From NCBI GenBank assembly GCA_964217345.1, contig CAXPJI010000036.1, forward strand, positions 1-64,000: a DNA stretch of 64,000 nucleotides. Reading direction: 5' to 3'. Positions 44,448 through 52,905 of this stretch are shown in pieces. The position numbers and the translations under genes were made by a program. The notes beneath the pieces were generated by a model, which saw nothing but the letters and a program-made list of their open reading frames with translations, was not told the DNA's origin and searched no databases. Numbering within the stretch: position 1 is the stretch's first letter; each line of letters opens with the position of its first letter. Source of the stretch: UBA3478 sp964217345. Lineage in GTDB: Bacteria > Bacteroidota > Bacteroidia > Flavobacteriales > Flavobacteriaceae.

Positions 44448-46142
44448 ATGATGAAAATGAAAACAAGAATAAGTTTTTTATTTGCGATTCTACTTGTCAT
44501 AGCTTGTAGTAAAGACTTTACTGAGTCACCTGCCGTAGGTGCACTTAGTGATGATGCGCTAAAAAATGCTACTGGAGTAGATTTACTCCTTACCGGAGCC
44601 TATTCAACACTTAACGCTCAAGTGAATGTAGGATATGGTAATTACTGGGGAAGAGCTGCAGATGATTGGACTGCAGATGTTCTTTCAGATGATGCTCACA
44701 AAGGAAGTACTGATGATGATCAGGCAGATCTCAAAGAAATTGAATTATACAATTGGGACCCAGGAAATGGATATTGGTCTGCCCGATGGGGAGTTCTTTT
44801 CGCTGGAGCAAACCGTGCCAATGCTGTTATCGCACTTATCAATTCTATTGAAGGGGGTGATTTCTCTAAGCAGCTTGCAGAAGCACGTTTCCTTCGTGGT
44901 CACTTTAATTTTCAAATTCAAAGATATTGGGGGAATGTTCCTTATATCTCGGAGGAGAACTATGCTAATACTGAATTTAACCAACCAAATTCTGGTCCGA
45001 TTTGGGACAAGATCGAGGCTGATTTTAGTTATGCGAAAGAAAACCTTCCTGCGAGTCAGGCTGAGCCAGGTAGACCAAATAAATGGACGGCAACTGCCTA
45101 TTTAGGTAAAACTTATATCTACCAATCGAAATTCCCGGCAGCACTAGCCGAATTCGAGGCGGTAATCAATAGTGGTGCGTATGCTCTGTTACCTAATTAT
45201 GTAGATAACTTCAAAGCAAAAGGTGAAAATGGTACGGAGTCAGTATTTGCAATACAATTTACTACTGATTCTGGTCAATCTTTCAACTCTAATAGTATGG
45301 GTACATTAAATTTCCCTAACCCTGGGCCATTTGGTTCTTGTTGTGGTTTTTATCAGCCCACTCAAGATTTAGCCAATGCTTTCCAAGTAGATGCTAATGG
45401 ATTACCGCTATTGGATACGTATAACGACCAAGATATCGCTAATGATTATGGGGTAAATTCTGATGAACCATTTACTCCACATGCTGGAACACTTGATCCT
45501 AGAATCGACTACACCGTTGGTCGTCGTGGAATTGATTACAATGGATATGGAGTGAATGTAGGTAAGGATTGGATTAGGGCCAACTTTAGTGATATTTCAG
45601 GCCCTTACCTAGGGAAAAAACATGTCTATTACGAAGACGAGGCCTCTATTACCCAGGCAACTGGTGGATGGGGAGAGCAGTTATCTGGTCTTAACTATCA
45701 CATCATTCGCTACGCCGATGTTATTCTAATGGCGGCAGAAGCAGCCGTTGAGGTAGGTCAATTAGACAAGGCACTAGACTATGTAAATCAAATTCGTTTG
45801 AGAGCTAAGAACTCTGATGTGGTTCTTGACGAAGATGGTAACCCAGCTGCTAACTATTCAGTAGAGCCTTATGCATCATTTGCGTCTGCAGACTACGCTA
45901 GAAAGGCCGTTCGATTTGAGCGCAGAATAGAATTAGGAATGGAAGGTCAAAGACTGTTTGACCTTCGACGTTGGGGCACTCAAGTATCAACGATGAATGA
46001 GTACTTTAATAATGAAGCTCGTACAATCAGTAACATTGCGCAAAAACGAAGCACAGTTACTGACAAGCACACCCTTCTACCTATTCCACTGCAGGCTATC
46101 GATTTAAGTGGTGGAATATTAACACAAAACCCAGGATACTAG
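44448..46142 (+). CDS. SusD/RagB family nutrient-binding lipoprotein
   Basis: This 564-residue surface lipoprotein has the lipobox FAILLVIACSKDF. Typical SusD parts are present: the N-terminal DLLLTGAYSTLNAQ, the TPR-rich middle (LAEARFLRGHFNFQIQRYWGNVPYI, ATAYLGKTYIYQSKFPAALAEFEAVI), and the C-terminal RagB block (GLNYHIIRYADVILMAAEAAVE, ALDYVNQIRLRAK, FERRIELGMEGQRLFDLRRWG, LLPIP). It forms the lid of the SusC transporter encoded immediately upstream. The start could be the first, second or fourth codon (Met 1, 2, 4). A strong terminator follows, so susC-susD is a two-gene operon. Confidence 0.95.
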   Translation: MMKMKTRISFLFAILLVIACSKDFTESPAVGALSDDALKNATGVDLLLTGAYSTLNAQVNVGYGNYWGRAADDWTADVLSDDAHKGSTDDDQADLKEIELYNWDPGNGYWSARWGVLFAGANRANAVIALINSIEGGDFSKQLAEARFLRGHFNFQIQRYWGNVPYISEENYANTEFNQPNSGPIWDKIEADFSYAKENLPASQAEPGRPNKWTATAYLGKTYIYQSKFPAALAEFEAVINSGAYALLPNYVDNFKAKGENGTESVFAIQFTTDSGQSFNSNSMGTLNFPNPGPFGSCCGFYQPTQDLANAFQVDANGLPLLDTYNDQDIANDYGVNSDEPFTPHAGTLDPRIDYTVGRRGIDYNGYGVNVGKDWIRANFSDISGPYLGKKHVYYEDEASITQATGGWGEQLSGLNYHIIRYADVILMAAEAAVEVGQLDKALDYVNQIRLRAKNSDVVLDEDGNPAANYSVEPYASFASADYARKAVRFERRIELGMEGQRLFDLRRWGTQVSTMNEYFNNEARTISNIAQKRSTVTDKHTLLPIPLQAIDLSGGILTQNPGY

Positions 46143-46172
46143 TTTGAGTAAAGTTTTAGCATCCTAACCAAG

Positions 46173-46203
46173 AGGCACTCTTTCATTAGAGTGCCTTTTT
46201 TTA
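46173..46203 (+). terminator. Intrinsic terminator of the susC-susD operon
   Basis: A perfect 9-bp stem (AGGCACTCT / AGAGTGCCT, 46173-46181 with 46188-46196) has a six-base loop and is followed by seven T. It begins 31 bases after the susD stop. Confidence 0.9.
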
Positions 46204-46222
46204 TTTTTATAATAAAAAGACG

Positions 46223-47458
46223 ATGAGACCGATTTTATTCTGCTGTGCACTAATACTTACCACATTTTCGTTTGCTCAGAAACGAATCAGCGGTCAAGTA
46301 CTTCACACTTACACTAAAGAACCTATCGCAGGAGCGCTAGTAGAGCTTGAAGGAACGTCTGTGGTAAGAATTGTAACCAATTCAGAAGGAGGCTTCACGA
46401 TTCCTCTTAGCACTCAAGGAAACAGCTTTCAACTTCGAATCGGAGGAATAGGATTCAATCAGACCAGCTATAACTATAATCAGAATGACACTACAGAAAA
46501 TCTCGTCTATTATCTAGAACCAAGAGAGATACGCTTAAAAGAGATTAACGTAGAGGGCTATCGCGAACCTCAGCAACTCATTGAAAGAATGCTTAGTAGA
46601 CGCAAAGAATTCGAGGACAAAAACTCTATTCAAGCACTGGGCTTCTTTCGAGAACGTATTCAAAAACGAGGAAATAACTTGTCCTTGGCCGAAGCAGTTA
46701 TAAGTATTGTGAAACGTCCGAATACTAGTGACCTTAATGATCTGGTGTTTTTGAATCAGCTTCGAAAAGCAAATAATTATCGATCTATAGATTCAGTCGC
46801 CGTAAAATTACAAGGAGGACCATTCAATATTCTATACACCGATTTAGCCAAATACCCAGAAATTGTATTTGACGAGAATAACCTAGAGTTTTACAAATAC
46901 ACTTATTTGGGCACCCTCGATTACAATGAACAAGAGGTGCTTCAAGTGGCCTTCGAACCAAGGAGTAGCTCTAAAAGCCCTAACTTCTCAGGAGTACTAT
47001 ACCTCAATAAAGCTTCATTTGATTTAGTTCGAGCAGATTTAGATTTAGACGTGTCGAACAGGGAGAGAGCCTCTAGGATCTTTGTCAAAAAGAAACCTGA
47101 AGGAATGGATATTTGGCCGACCCATATGCATTATCAAATCGATTACGCTCCAAAGGGCGATCATTGGCTCCTCCAATATGGTAAAATTGACTTAGAGTTT
47201 CGGGTCAATTGGAAATCTCGTCTGTTTAGAAGAACCTATCAAATAGAAGCTGAAATGGCTATTACCGACTGGCTAGAAGGTCGCAATAAAGACCTCGTTG
47301 AGGAGAAGGCTAGACTTAGACCCAACAAAGTACTCATTGAATCACTTGAAGGTTTCTATGATCCACTCTTCTGGGAAAACTATACCATTATTGAGCCCGA
47401 TTCAGAAATCGAAAAGGTTATTGCCAAAATAGAACGTCAACTAAGACGTTTAAAGTAG
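46223..47458 (+). CDS. Carboxypeptidase-regulatory-like domain protein, secreted
   Basis: This 411-residue protein has a signal peptide (TTFSFAQ). Residues about 21-100 form a CarboxypepD_reg-like beta-sandwich (RISGQVLHTYTKEPIAGALVELEGTSVVRIVTNSEGGFTI). The rest resembles the periplasmic/outer-membrane part of DUF5686-like proteins (IERMLSRRKEF, GFFRERIQKRGNNLSLAEAV, GVLYLNKASFDLVRADLDL) but lacks the C-terminal barrel, ending after a coiled region. It follows the susD terminator in the same direction. A role in the outer envelope, perhaps with SusC-type transporters, is inferred from the shared domain only. It overlaps the convergent glycosylasparaginase gene by nine bases. Confidence 0.8.
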   Translation: MRPILFCCALILTTFSFAQKRISGQVLHTYTKEPIAGALVELEGTSVVRIVTNSEGGFTIPLSTQGNSFQLRIGGIGFNQTSYNYNQNDTTENLVYYLEPREIRLKEINVEGYREPQQLIERMLSRRKEFEDKNSIQALGFFRERIQKRGNNLSLAEAVISIVKRPNTSDLNDLVFLNQLRKANNYRSIDSVAVKLQGGPFNILYTDLAKYPEIVFDENNLEFYKYTYLGTLDYNEQEVLQVAFEPRSSSKSPNFSGVLYLNKASFDLVRADLDLDVSNRERASRIFVKKKPEGMDIWPTHMHYQIDYAPKGDHWLLQYGKIDLEFRVNWKSRLFRRTYQIEAEMAITDWLEGRNKDLVEEKARLRPNKVLIESLEGFYDPLFWENYTIIEPDSEIEKVIAKIERQLRRLK

Positions 47459-48412
47459 CGTTTTTGGGGTTAAAAGAGTCTTTCCTTTTGAGTCGCCGAT
47501 AGTGTAATTAAATCCCGGATGAATTGCGAATCCTCCTGTTTCTCCATCTTTTCTAAGGGCTACAAATCCGGCTTGAAAATCCTTGACACGATCGCCACCT
47601 TTCTTAGCGATTCGACGAACAGCTTCTTCACAAGCCTCTTGAGGATGCATGCCCTGGCGCATAAGTTCGACGATTAAGAAACTTCCGACACTTTTCAAGA
47701 TCTCCTCTCCCATTCCCGTAGCAGTAGCTCCACCTACTTCATTGTCAATAAACAGTCCTGATCCAATGATTGGTGAATCACCAACACGGCCGCGCATCTT
47801 GTAAGCTAGACCGCTGGTGGTACATCCGCCTGAAATATTACCCGCATTATCAATAGCCAACATACCAATGGTGTCGTGATTTTCAATATTAATAATCGGC
47901 TTATACTGGGCGGTTTCTAACCACTTTTCCCAGGCCGCCTTAGAAGATTCTGTCAACAAATTGGTTTTTTCAAAACCCTGTTCAATTGCGAATTGTTGTG
48001 CGCCTTCACCGGCAAGAATAACATGAGGTGAATTCTCCATTACCTTTCGGGCTACCGAAATCGGGTGTTCAATCTCTTCTAGAAATACTACAGAACCTGC
48101 ATTACCTTGTGCATCCATGATACAGGCATCAAGGGTAACTCTTCCTTCTCGGTCTGGGAGTCCTCCTTTACCGACAGAGCTGTTTGAAATATCCGATTCT
48201 TCAACCCTACATCCCGCCTCAATGGCGTCTAAAGCACTAGCGGATTGGTTTAACTGTTCAAGCGCTGCGTCTACCGCATTGGGCACATTCCATGTAGCAA
48301 TCACCTTAATGCCACTGCCTTTATACTGTCTTGCCGAATTCAATTTTGATTTAGCAAACAAAAGACTTGCCGAGCCCATGGCAGATAGAGAAAAGAAAGT
48401 TCTTCGTTTCAT
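47450..48412 (-). CDS. Glycosylasparaginase (N4-(beta-N-acetylglucosaminyl)-L-asparaginase), exported
   Basis: This 320-residue Ntn-hydrolase is a close match in layout to the Elizabethkingia enzyme that cleaves the GlcNAc-Asn bond left after N-glycoprotein digestion. The autocatalytic cleavage and nucleophile site is NHDTIGMLAID near residue 180 (Thr becomes the new N-terminus). Binding motifs are AIEAGCRVEES near 66, GCTTSGLAYKMRGRVGDSPIIGSG and GGATATGMGEEILK. The N-terminus MKRRTFFSLSAMGSASLLFAK is a Tat-type signal, so it acts in the periplasm. It is divergent from cutC with 54 bases between starts, a combination that supports N-glycan or glycopeptide use. Confidence 0.93.
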   Translation of the reverse strand: MKRRTFFSLSAMGSASLLFAKSKLNSARQYKGSGIKVIATWNVPNAVDAALEQLNQSASALDAIEAGCRVEESDISNSSVGKGGLPDREGRVTLDACIMDAQGNAGSVVFLEEIEHPISVARKVMENSPHVILAGEGAQQFAIEQGFEKTNLLTESSKAAWEKWLETAQYKPIINIENHDTIGMLAIDNAGNISGGCTTSGLAYKMRGRVGDSPIIGSGLFIDNEVGGATATGMGEEILKSVGSFLIVELMRQGMHPQEACEEAVRRIAKKGGDRVKDFQAGFVALRKDGETGGFAIHPGFNYTIGDSKGKTLLTPKTLL

Positions 48413-48421
48413 ATCTATTGA

Positions 48422-48433
48422 TTTAGATCTAAA
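48422..48433. promoter_or_regulatory. 12-bp palindrome between glycosylasparaginase and cutC
   Basis: TTTAGATCTAAA is a perfect 12-bp palindrome 10 bases upstream of the glycosylasparaginase start and 33 bases upstream of the cutC start, within their only shared intergenic region. It could be an operator acting on both genes. Confidence 0.35.
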
Positions 48434-48466
48434 AGTTACTACATTGAGGCTAATAATAGCTATCCA

Positions 48467-49177
48467 ATGATCGTTGAAATCTGTGTTGATTCTATCGATT
48501 CTGCTCTTATCGCAGAAAAATCAGGAGCCAATCGCATTGAACTTTGCTCGTCTTTAGCTCTCGGGGGTATTACCCCTTCATGGGGCTTAATCGAAAAGAT
48601 CGTCCAAAAACTATCTATTGGCATTCATGTCTTGATTCGTCCGAGGGGAGGAGATTTTACCTATTCTGAAAGCGAAATCGATCTGATGGTTGCAGATATA
48701 AAAATGGCCAAATCTTTGGGGGTAAGAGGAATTGTCTCTGGGGTGTTAAATAGTGATCATACCCTTGACATCAAAAATACCAAGCGATTAATAAACGCTG
48801 GAGCAGGTTTACCCTTCACCTTCCACAGAGCCTTTGATTGGATCTCAAATAAAGAGGAGACTCTTGGCCGGCTAGATGATCTCGGGGTACAAAGGGTTCT
48901 CACATCAGGCGGATGCACCAGAGCCATCGATGCACTAAAGACTTTAACCACCTGGAATAAAGAATATAAGACCACTATTTTACCAGGAGGAGGGATAAAT
49001 TCATCCAATTACAAGGCGTTTAAAACCGCAGGATTCGAAGAAATTCACTTGTCTGCAACCAAAATCATCGATAAGGGTGAAATCGAAATTCCTATGAACG
49101 CCCCAAAATACCTTGTTGAAAACGGCCACATTTTATGCAACAGCGAAGAAGTTTCGATCATTTGTAAAGGAGGCTAA
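48467..49177 (+). CDS. cutC: CutC family protein
   Basis: This 236-residue TIM-barrel protein of the CutC family shows the signature N-terminus EICVDSIDSALIAEKSGANRIELCSSLALGGITPS, HVLIRPRGGDFTYSESEIDLMVADI, the catalytic-like FTFHRAFDW near residue 124, RVLTSGG and ILPGGGINSSN. It is normal in length and cytosolic. The historical link to copper homeostasis is weak. In Bacteroidetes cutC often lies beside glycan genes such as hexosaminidases and glycosylasparaginase, as here, which favours a role in sugar or glyco-amino-acid metabolism. Its position divergent from glycosylasparaginase is the main contextual clue. Confidence 0.93.
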   Translation: MIVEICVDSIDSALIAEKSGANRIELCSSLALGGITPSWGLIEKIVQKLSIGIHVLIRPRGGDFTYSESEIDLMVADIKMAKSLGVRGIVSGVLNSDHTLDIKNTKRLINAGAGLPFTFHRAFDWISNKEETLGRLDDLGVQRVLTSGGCTRAIDALKTLTTWNKEYKTTILPGGGINSSNYKAFKTAGFEEIHLSATKIIDKGEIEIPMNAPKYLVENGHILCNSEEVSIICKGG

Positions 49178-49242
49178 CTCACTTAAATTGACACATTTCA
49201 ATAATTTGGCTTAATTTTATAACATAACTATACTTAAATCAC

Positions 49243-49806
49243 ATGAAAACAATCAAATCATTAATGACTCTTGTAGCGATTCTAGCGCTATCATTTGGGG
49301 TACAAGCTCAAGATGCGGATAACCGCTACACCTTCAGCGTAGGTTTCACAGGAGTAGATGCATTTCCAACAAATGCAACAAACGACTACGCGGGAGCCTT
49401 ATTTCAAGATTTCTTTAAAGTTGGTGACAACTGGAATGTAGCGCCATCGCTAACTTATGTTCAAGGAACTTATTTACTAGAAAATGGATTCTCTGTTGCT
49501 CTAAGAGGTAGCACTGGTTCAATTTCTAAGTTAGGAACTCAGTCGGTTAAAGAAAGCTATGTTGGTGCAGATGTGTCTGTTCGTTACAACTTCTTAAGCG
49601 ACACTAAATTCGATCCATATGTACTAGCTGGTGCTGGTAAATACTGGATGGGAGATTTCTCTTCAGGAACCGTTAACCTGGGAGCTGGATTAAATGTTTG
49701 GATCACTGATCACTTAGGTCTTACCTATGATAGTACGTTCAAACACACCCCTGCTTCTTACGGAGTTTCTCACTTCCAGCACGCACTTGGTTTCGTAATC
49801 CGATAA
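49243..49806 (+). CDS. Small outer-membrane beta-barrel protein
   Basis: This 187-residue protein has a signal peptide (LALSFGVQAQ). The mature part shows eight-stranded barrel features: alternating strands such as RYTFSVGFTGVDAF, NWNVAPSLTYVQGTYLL, VGADVSVRYNFL, DPYVLAGAGKYWMGD and LNVWITDHLGLTYDSTFKH. The last strand FQHALGFVIR ends in an Arg-capped C-terminus, like the OmpA/OmpX-type barrels common in Flavobacteriia. There is no OmpA peptidoglycan-binding domain. It is a single-gene unit with its own strong terminator and an AT-rich 65-base leader. A structural or small-pore role is inferred. Confidence 0.85.
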   Translation: MKTIKSLMTLVAILALSFGVQAQDADNRYTFSVGFTGVDAFPTNATNDYAGALFQDFFKVGDNWNVAPSLTYVQGTYLLENGFSVALRGSTGSISKLGTQSVKESYVGADVSVRYNFLSDTKFDPYVLAGAGKYWMGDFSSGTVNLGAGLNVWITDHLGLTYDSTFKHTPASYGVSHFQHALGFVIR

Positions 49807-49826
49807 TCCAACCAGGAATAAAATTA

Positions 49827-49853
49827 AAAACCCGCCGATGGCGGGTTTTTTTT
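49827..49853. terminator. Bidirectional intrinsic terminator
   Basis: A perfect 10-bp inverted repeat (AAAACCCGCC / GGCGGGTTTT, 49827-49836 with 49840-49849) has a three-base loop. T-runs lie on both sides, eight T on the plus strand and five on the minus. It serves the convergent barrel and cytochrome genes. Confidence 0.92.
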
Positions 49854-49857
49854 GTCT

Positions 49858-50913
49858 CTATTTTTTCTTCGTCATTTGATAGACCTCTTTATAATATTCA
49901 GCGATCGGTGGGTAAGGCCCATACTTATGCTGCTCAAGAGAAAAATCATCTGCGTAAGGCCCATACGGAGTAGACATTGGCTTTCTTTTACGATCAGGAA
50001 AGTCCAAATCTAATTGATCTCTCAAGGGACGGTGGTGGCTATTCATAAATCCGGCAACATCATAGGCATCTTCATCACTAAGTACCGCAGACTCATGTGT
50101 AATACCAAAAGGCATGTTATACTTGATAAATTGCGCAGCAGTAATCACTCGATGCATTCCAGCTCCATTATTATAAGAGTAATCGCCCCAAAGCGGAGGA
50201 TATGTATACGAAGCCCCAGAATCTTCTGAACTAGCAAGACCTTGGCCATTCGATTGATGACAAACCGTGCATTGCTGATTAAAGATGGCTTCACCCTTAG
50301 CTAAATCGACGGCTCTATTAGGCAATTCAATAGGCTTTAAACCTGGCGAAACCAAAGAAGCATCTTCTCCGAAATAATCATCTAACCAAGAGATGTACGC
50401 TAGCATCGCTTTCATTTCTTTTCCGTCCTCAGGGAGTGGTATACCGTTCATACTTCGGGTCATACACCCGTTAATACGTTCAGACAAGGTGCCTTCTTTA
50501 TTCTCTCGGCCCCTAAATTGAGGAAATCGATCAGTGACACCTACTAGAGCGATTCCATAAGACTGGGTACCGCCTTGAAGATGGCAACTCGAGCACCTCA
50601 AAACATTACCCGTATATCTCATTGACTCATAATCAACGGCCATACCAATAAGCTGATCGGTGTTGGTGATTAACTCATATCCGTACTGTATATCCTGAGA
50701 TTGATATTCAACAGCATTTTCTAAGGTCATCTTTTCGCTCAAAATTATATCAGGAGATTCTAAATATAAGCTATGCCAATCTTCTCTAGGACCCGAGGCC
50801 AAAACCCCAATAAAAATGACAGCAACCATGAGTAACAATACAGTGGTTGTGACAGCAATTAACCGAGAAATTTGCCCTAGAACTTCTTTAAAATCAGGTT
50901 GGTTTATACTCAT
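49858..50913 (-). CDS. TsdA-like dihaem cytochrome c
   Basis: This 351-residue protein has an N-terminal membrane anchor (AVTTTVLLLMVAVIFIGVLA near residue 20) and two c-type haem sites. VLRCSSCHLQGG lies near 128, and QCTVCHQSNGQG lies near 220. The first domain closely follows thiosulfate dehydrogenase TsdA: VGVTDRFPQFRGRE, then LSERINGCMTRSMNGIPLP with a Cys 39 residues after the haem His, the position of TsdA's unusual Cys ligand, then MKAMLAYISWL. MPFGITHESAVLSDEDAYDVAGFM in the second domain supplies a possible Met ligand. Thiosulfate/tetrathionate or another sulfur substrate is inferred. ATG 50913 was chosen over an upstream in-frame start that would add 13 residues. Confidence 0.85.
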   Translation of the reverse strand: MSINQPDFKEVLGQISRLIAVTTTVLLLMVAVIFIGVLASGPREDWHSLYLESPDIILSEKMTLENAVEYQSQDIQYGYELITNTDQLIGMAVDYESMRYTGNVLRCSSCHLQGGTQSYGIALVGVTDRFPQFRGRENKEGTLSERINGCMTRSMNGIPLPEDGKEMKAMLAYISWLDDYFGEDASLVSPGLKPIELPNRAVDLAKGEAIFNQQCTVCHQSNGQGLASSEDSGASYTYPPLWGDYSYNNGAGMHRVITAAQFIKYNMPFGITHESAVLSDEDAYDVAGFMNSHHRPLRDQLDLDFPDRKRKPMSTPYGPYADDFSLEQHKYGPYPPIAEYYKEVYQMTKKK

Positions 50914-51033
50914 TCGGTATCTAGTTGTGGTTGTTACAAGAAAAGTACACAATAGTATTTAATTCATCATAGATGATTTGCAACCTAGGTAACTCAACAA
51001 AATTTGGGTAAATTAATCGGTAGAAACCGAGCT

Positions 51034-52905
51034 ATGAAAACACGCTTACAATCGTTTCAAAACAAACTAGAGCAGCAACTCCAGAGAGACTTCAAAACCT
51101 ATTCAGAGTTGCATCAGTACAGCGTGAATAATCTGGCAGAATTCTGGCAATGTCTTGCTGAATTTTTCGAAATAAAATTTTTTGACAAACCACAGAGAAT
51201 CCTAAAAACAAGAGATCACCTCATTGACACCCGTTGGTTCACTGGAGCAACATTAAGTTACACCTTCGAGGTCTTTAAGTACTTTAAAGCAGATGGGGAT
51301 GCGATTCATTACTCTGACGAAGAAGGCAATTCCCTTTCGGTGAGTTGGCCCTCACTTCTCGCAAAGGTTCTCCACTATAAAAATATATTCGAGCAATATG
51401 GACTTAAGAAAGGAGATCGAGTAGCGGGTTATGTACTTAACCGGCCCGATACCGTTGCCGCCTTTTTAGCCACCAATGCTTTGGGAGCGATTTGGGCCAG
51501 CTGTCCACCAGAATTTGGAGATAAGGCTGTTCAAGATCGATTTGAACTCATCGAACCCAAACTACTGGTTGCTCATACGGGCTATACTTTTCGAGGCAAC
51601 TATTTTGATCGTTCAGAGGTTCTTCAAAAATTAGAAGAAAAGATTCCTAGCATTGAACACACGATCGTACTCGACCTCGATTTTACAGAAGAGTCCTACG
51701 AATTAGATCAACTAGTATTTGAAACAGTAGGGTTTGACCACCCGATCTGGATCTTATTTTCTTCAGGCACTACAGGTAAACCAAAAGCCATCACTCATCG
51801 CACTGGCGGAATGATTCTTGAGCATTGCAAAGCCCTAGGATTGCATCAAGATGTACACAGTGGTGACCGTTATTTCTGGTACAGCACAACCGGATGGATG
51901 ATGTACAATTACAGTTTAGGCTCACTACTTCTCGGCGCAACCTTATGTCTATATCACGGAGATTCATTCTACCCCAATCCTGATCGATTATGGGAATTCG
52001 CTCGTGAATTTAAGATCAATCATTTTGGTCACGGGTCAGTGTACTACAGCCACTTGCTATCAAAATCCTCGAAGCTAAGTAACGCAGGGTATCAGCCTCA
52101 GCTAAAGAGTATCGGTGCTACAGGATCAGTATTACACAAAGAAGTTGCAGCCGCTTTAAAACAGCGATTCCCAAAGACCCATATCATCTCGCTTAGTGGA
52201 GGAACAGATGTCTGTTCTGCTTTTCTAGGAGGCCTACCAGGATCAGAATCAAAGCCTGGAGAATTACAATGCAAACTCTTAGGTGCCGCTGTCGAAATCT
52301 TTGATGAAAAAGGCGAGAAGATAGTCAACACCCCGGGTGAACTCGTACTAACCGCTCCACTAATTTCTATGCCCCTATATTTTTGGAATGACTCGAAGCA
52401 TTCTAAATATCTCAGCAGTTATTACGCCGACTACGAGAATGTTTGGAGACATGGAGACTGGGCAGAGGAGACTACTCAAGGTAGTTTCATCATTTATGGC
52501 CGATCTGACGCTACCCTCAACAGACACGGAGTACGTATCGGCACCGCAGAAATTGATCAAAGTTTAAAGCAAATAGACGGTGTAGAAGATAGTCTAGTCC
52601 TTCACTTAAGCCACAAAGGCCAAGATGAACTATTACTTTTCGTTAAGACGGCTAAGGACTTATCTACTCAAGAAATCAATAAGCATCTCAAAACCAATTT
52701 ATCGCCAAGACATCAGGCTGATCGAATTTGGCAAGTCGATGACCTGCCTTATACTCTGAGTGGGAAAAAACTAGAAATTCCTATCCGAAAAATTCTCGAA
52801 GGGCAATCCCCTGTAGAAGTCGTTTCATTAGATGCTCTTCGAAATCCTGCTGCGATTCAATTTTTTATTGATCTGAATAATACGCTCTATGAAAGTAACC
52901 ACTGA
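51034..52905 (+). CDS. Acetoacetate-CoA ligase (acetoacetyl-CoA synthetase)
   Basis: This 623-residue ANL-family adenylate-forming enzyme activates acetoacetate with ATP and CoA. It has the N-terminal ACAS_N-like segment (YSVNNLAEFWQCLAEFFEI), the ATP loop ILFSSGTTGKPKAITHRTGGM near residue 250, WYSTTGWMMYN and LGHGSVYY-like region FGHGSVYYSHLL, YGRSDATLNRHGVRIGTAEI near 495, and the C-terminal catalytic Lys in LPYTLSGKKLEIP near 585. LSGGTDVCSAFLGG and KCKLLG-type features match acetoacetyl-CoA rather than acetyl-CoA synthetase. ATG 51034 replaces an upstream TTG. It overlaps the thiolase gene by 17 bases; the pair converts acetoacetate into two acetyl-CoA. Confidence 0.92.
   Translation: MKTRLQSFQNKLEQQLQRDFKTYSELHQYSVNNLAEFWQCLAEFFEIKFFDKPQRILKTRDHLIDTRWFTGATLSYTFEVFKYFKADGDAIHYSDEEGNSLSVSWPSLLAKVLHYKNIFEQYGLKKGDRVAGYVLNRPDTVAAFLATNALGAIWASCPPEFGDKAVQDRFELIEPKLLVAHTGYTFRGNYFDRSEVLQKLEEKIPSIEHTIVLDLDFTEESYELDQLVFETVGFDHPIWILFSSGTTGKPKAITHRTGGMILEHCKALGLHQDVHSGDRYFWYSTTGWMMYNYSLGSLLLGATLCLYHGDSFYPNPDRLWEFAREFKINHFGHGSVYYSHLLSKSSKLSNAGYQPQLKSIGATGSVLHKEVAAALKQRFPKTHIISLSGGTDVCSAFLGGLPGSESKPGELQCKLLGAAVEIFDEKGEKIVNTPGELVLTAPLISMPLYFWNDSKHSKYLSSYYADYENVWRHGDWAEETTQGSFIIYGRSDATLNRHGVRIGTAEIDQSLKQIDGVEDSLVLHLSHKGQDELLLFVKTAKDLSTQEINKHLKTNLSPRHQADRIWQVDDLPYTLSGKKLEIPIRKILEGQSPVEVVSLDALRNPAAIQFFIDLNNTLYESNH

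Noticed and set aside
44635..45105. 156-residue open frame inside susD
   Set aside because: It is a frame-shifted shadow of susD with no domain of its own, while susD is intact around it.
48117..48470. 117-residue plus-strand frame opposite glycosylasparaginase
   Set aside because: Antisense shadow ending at the cutC start; no recognisable motif.
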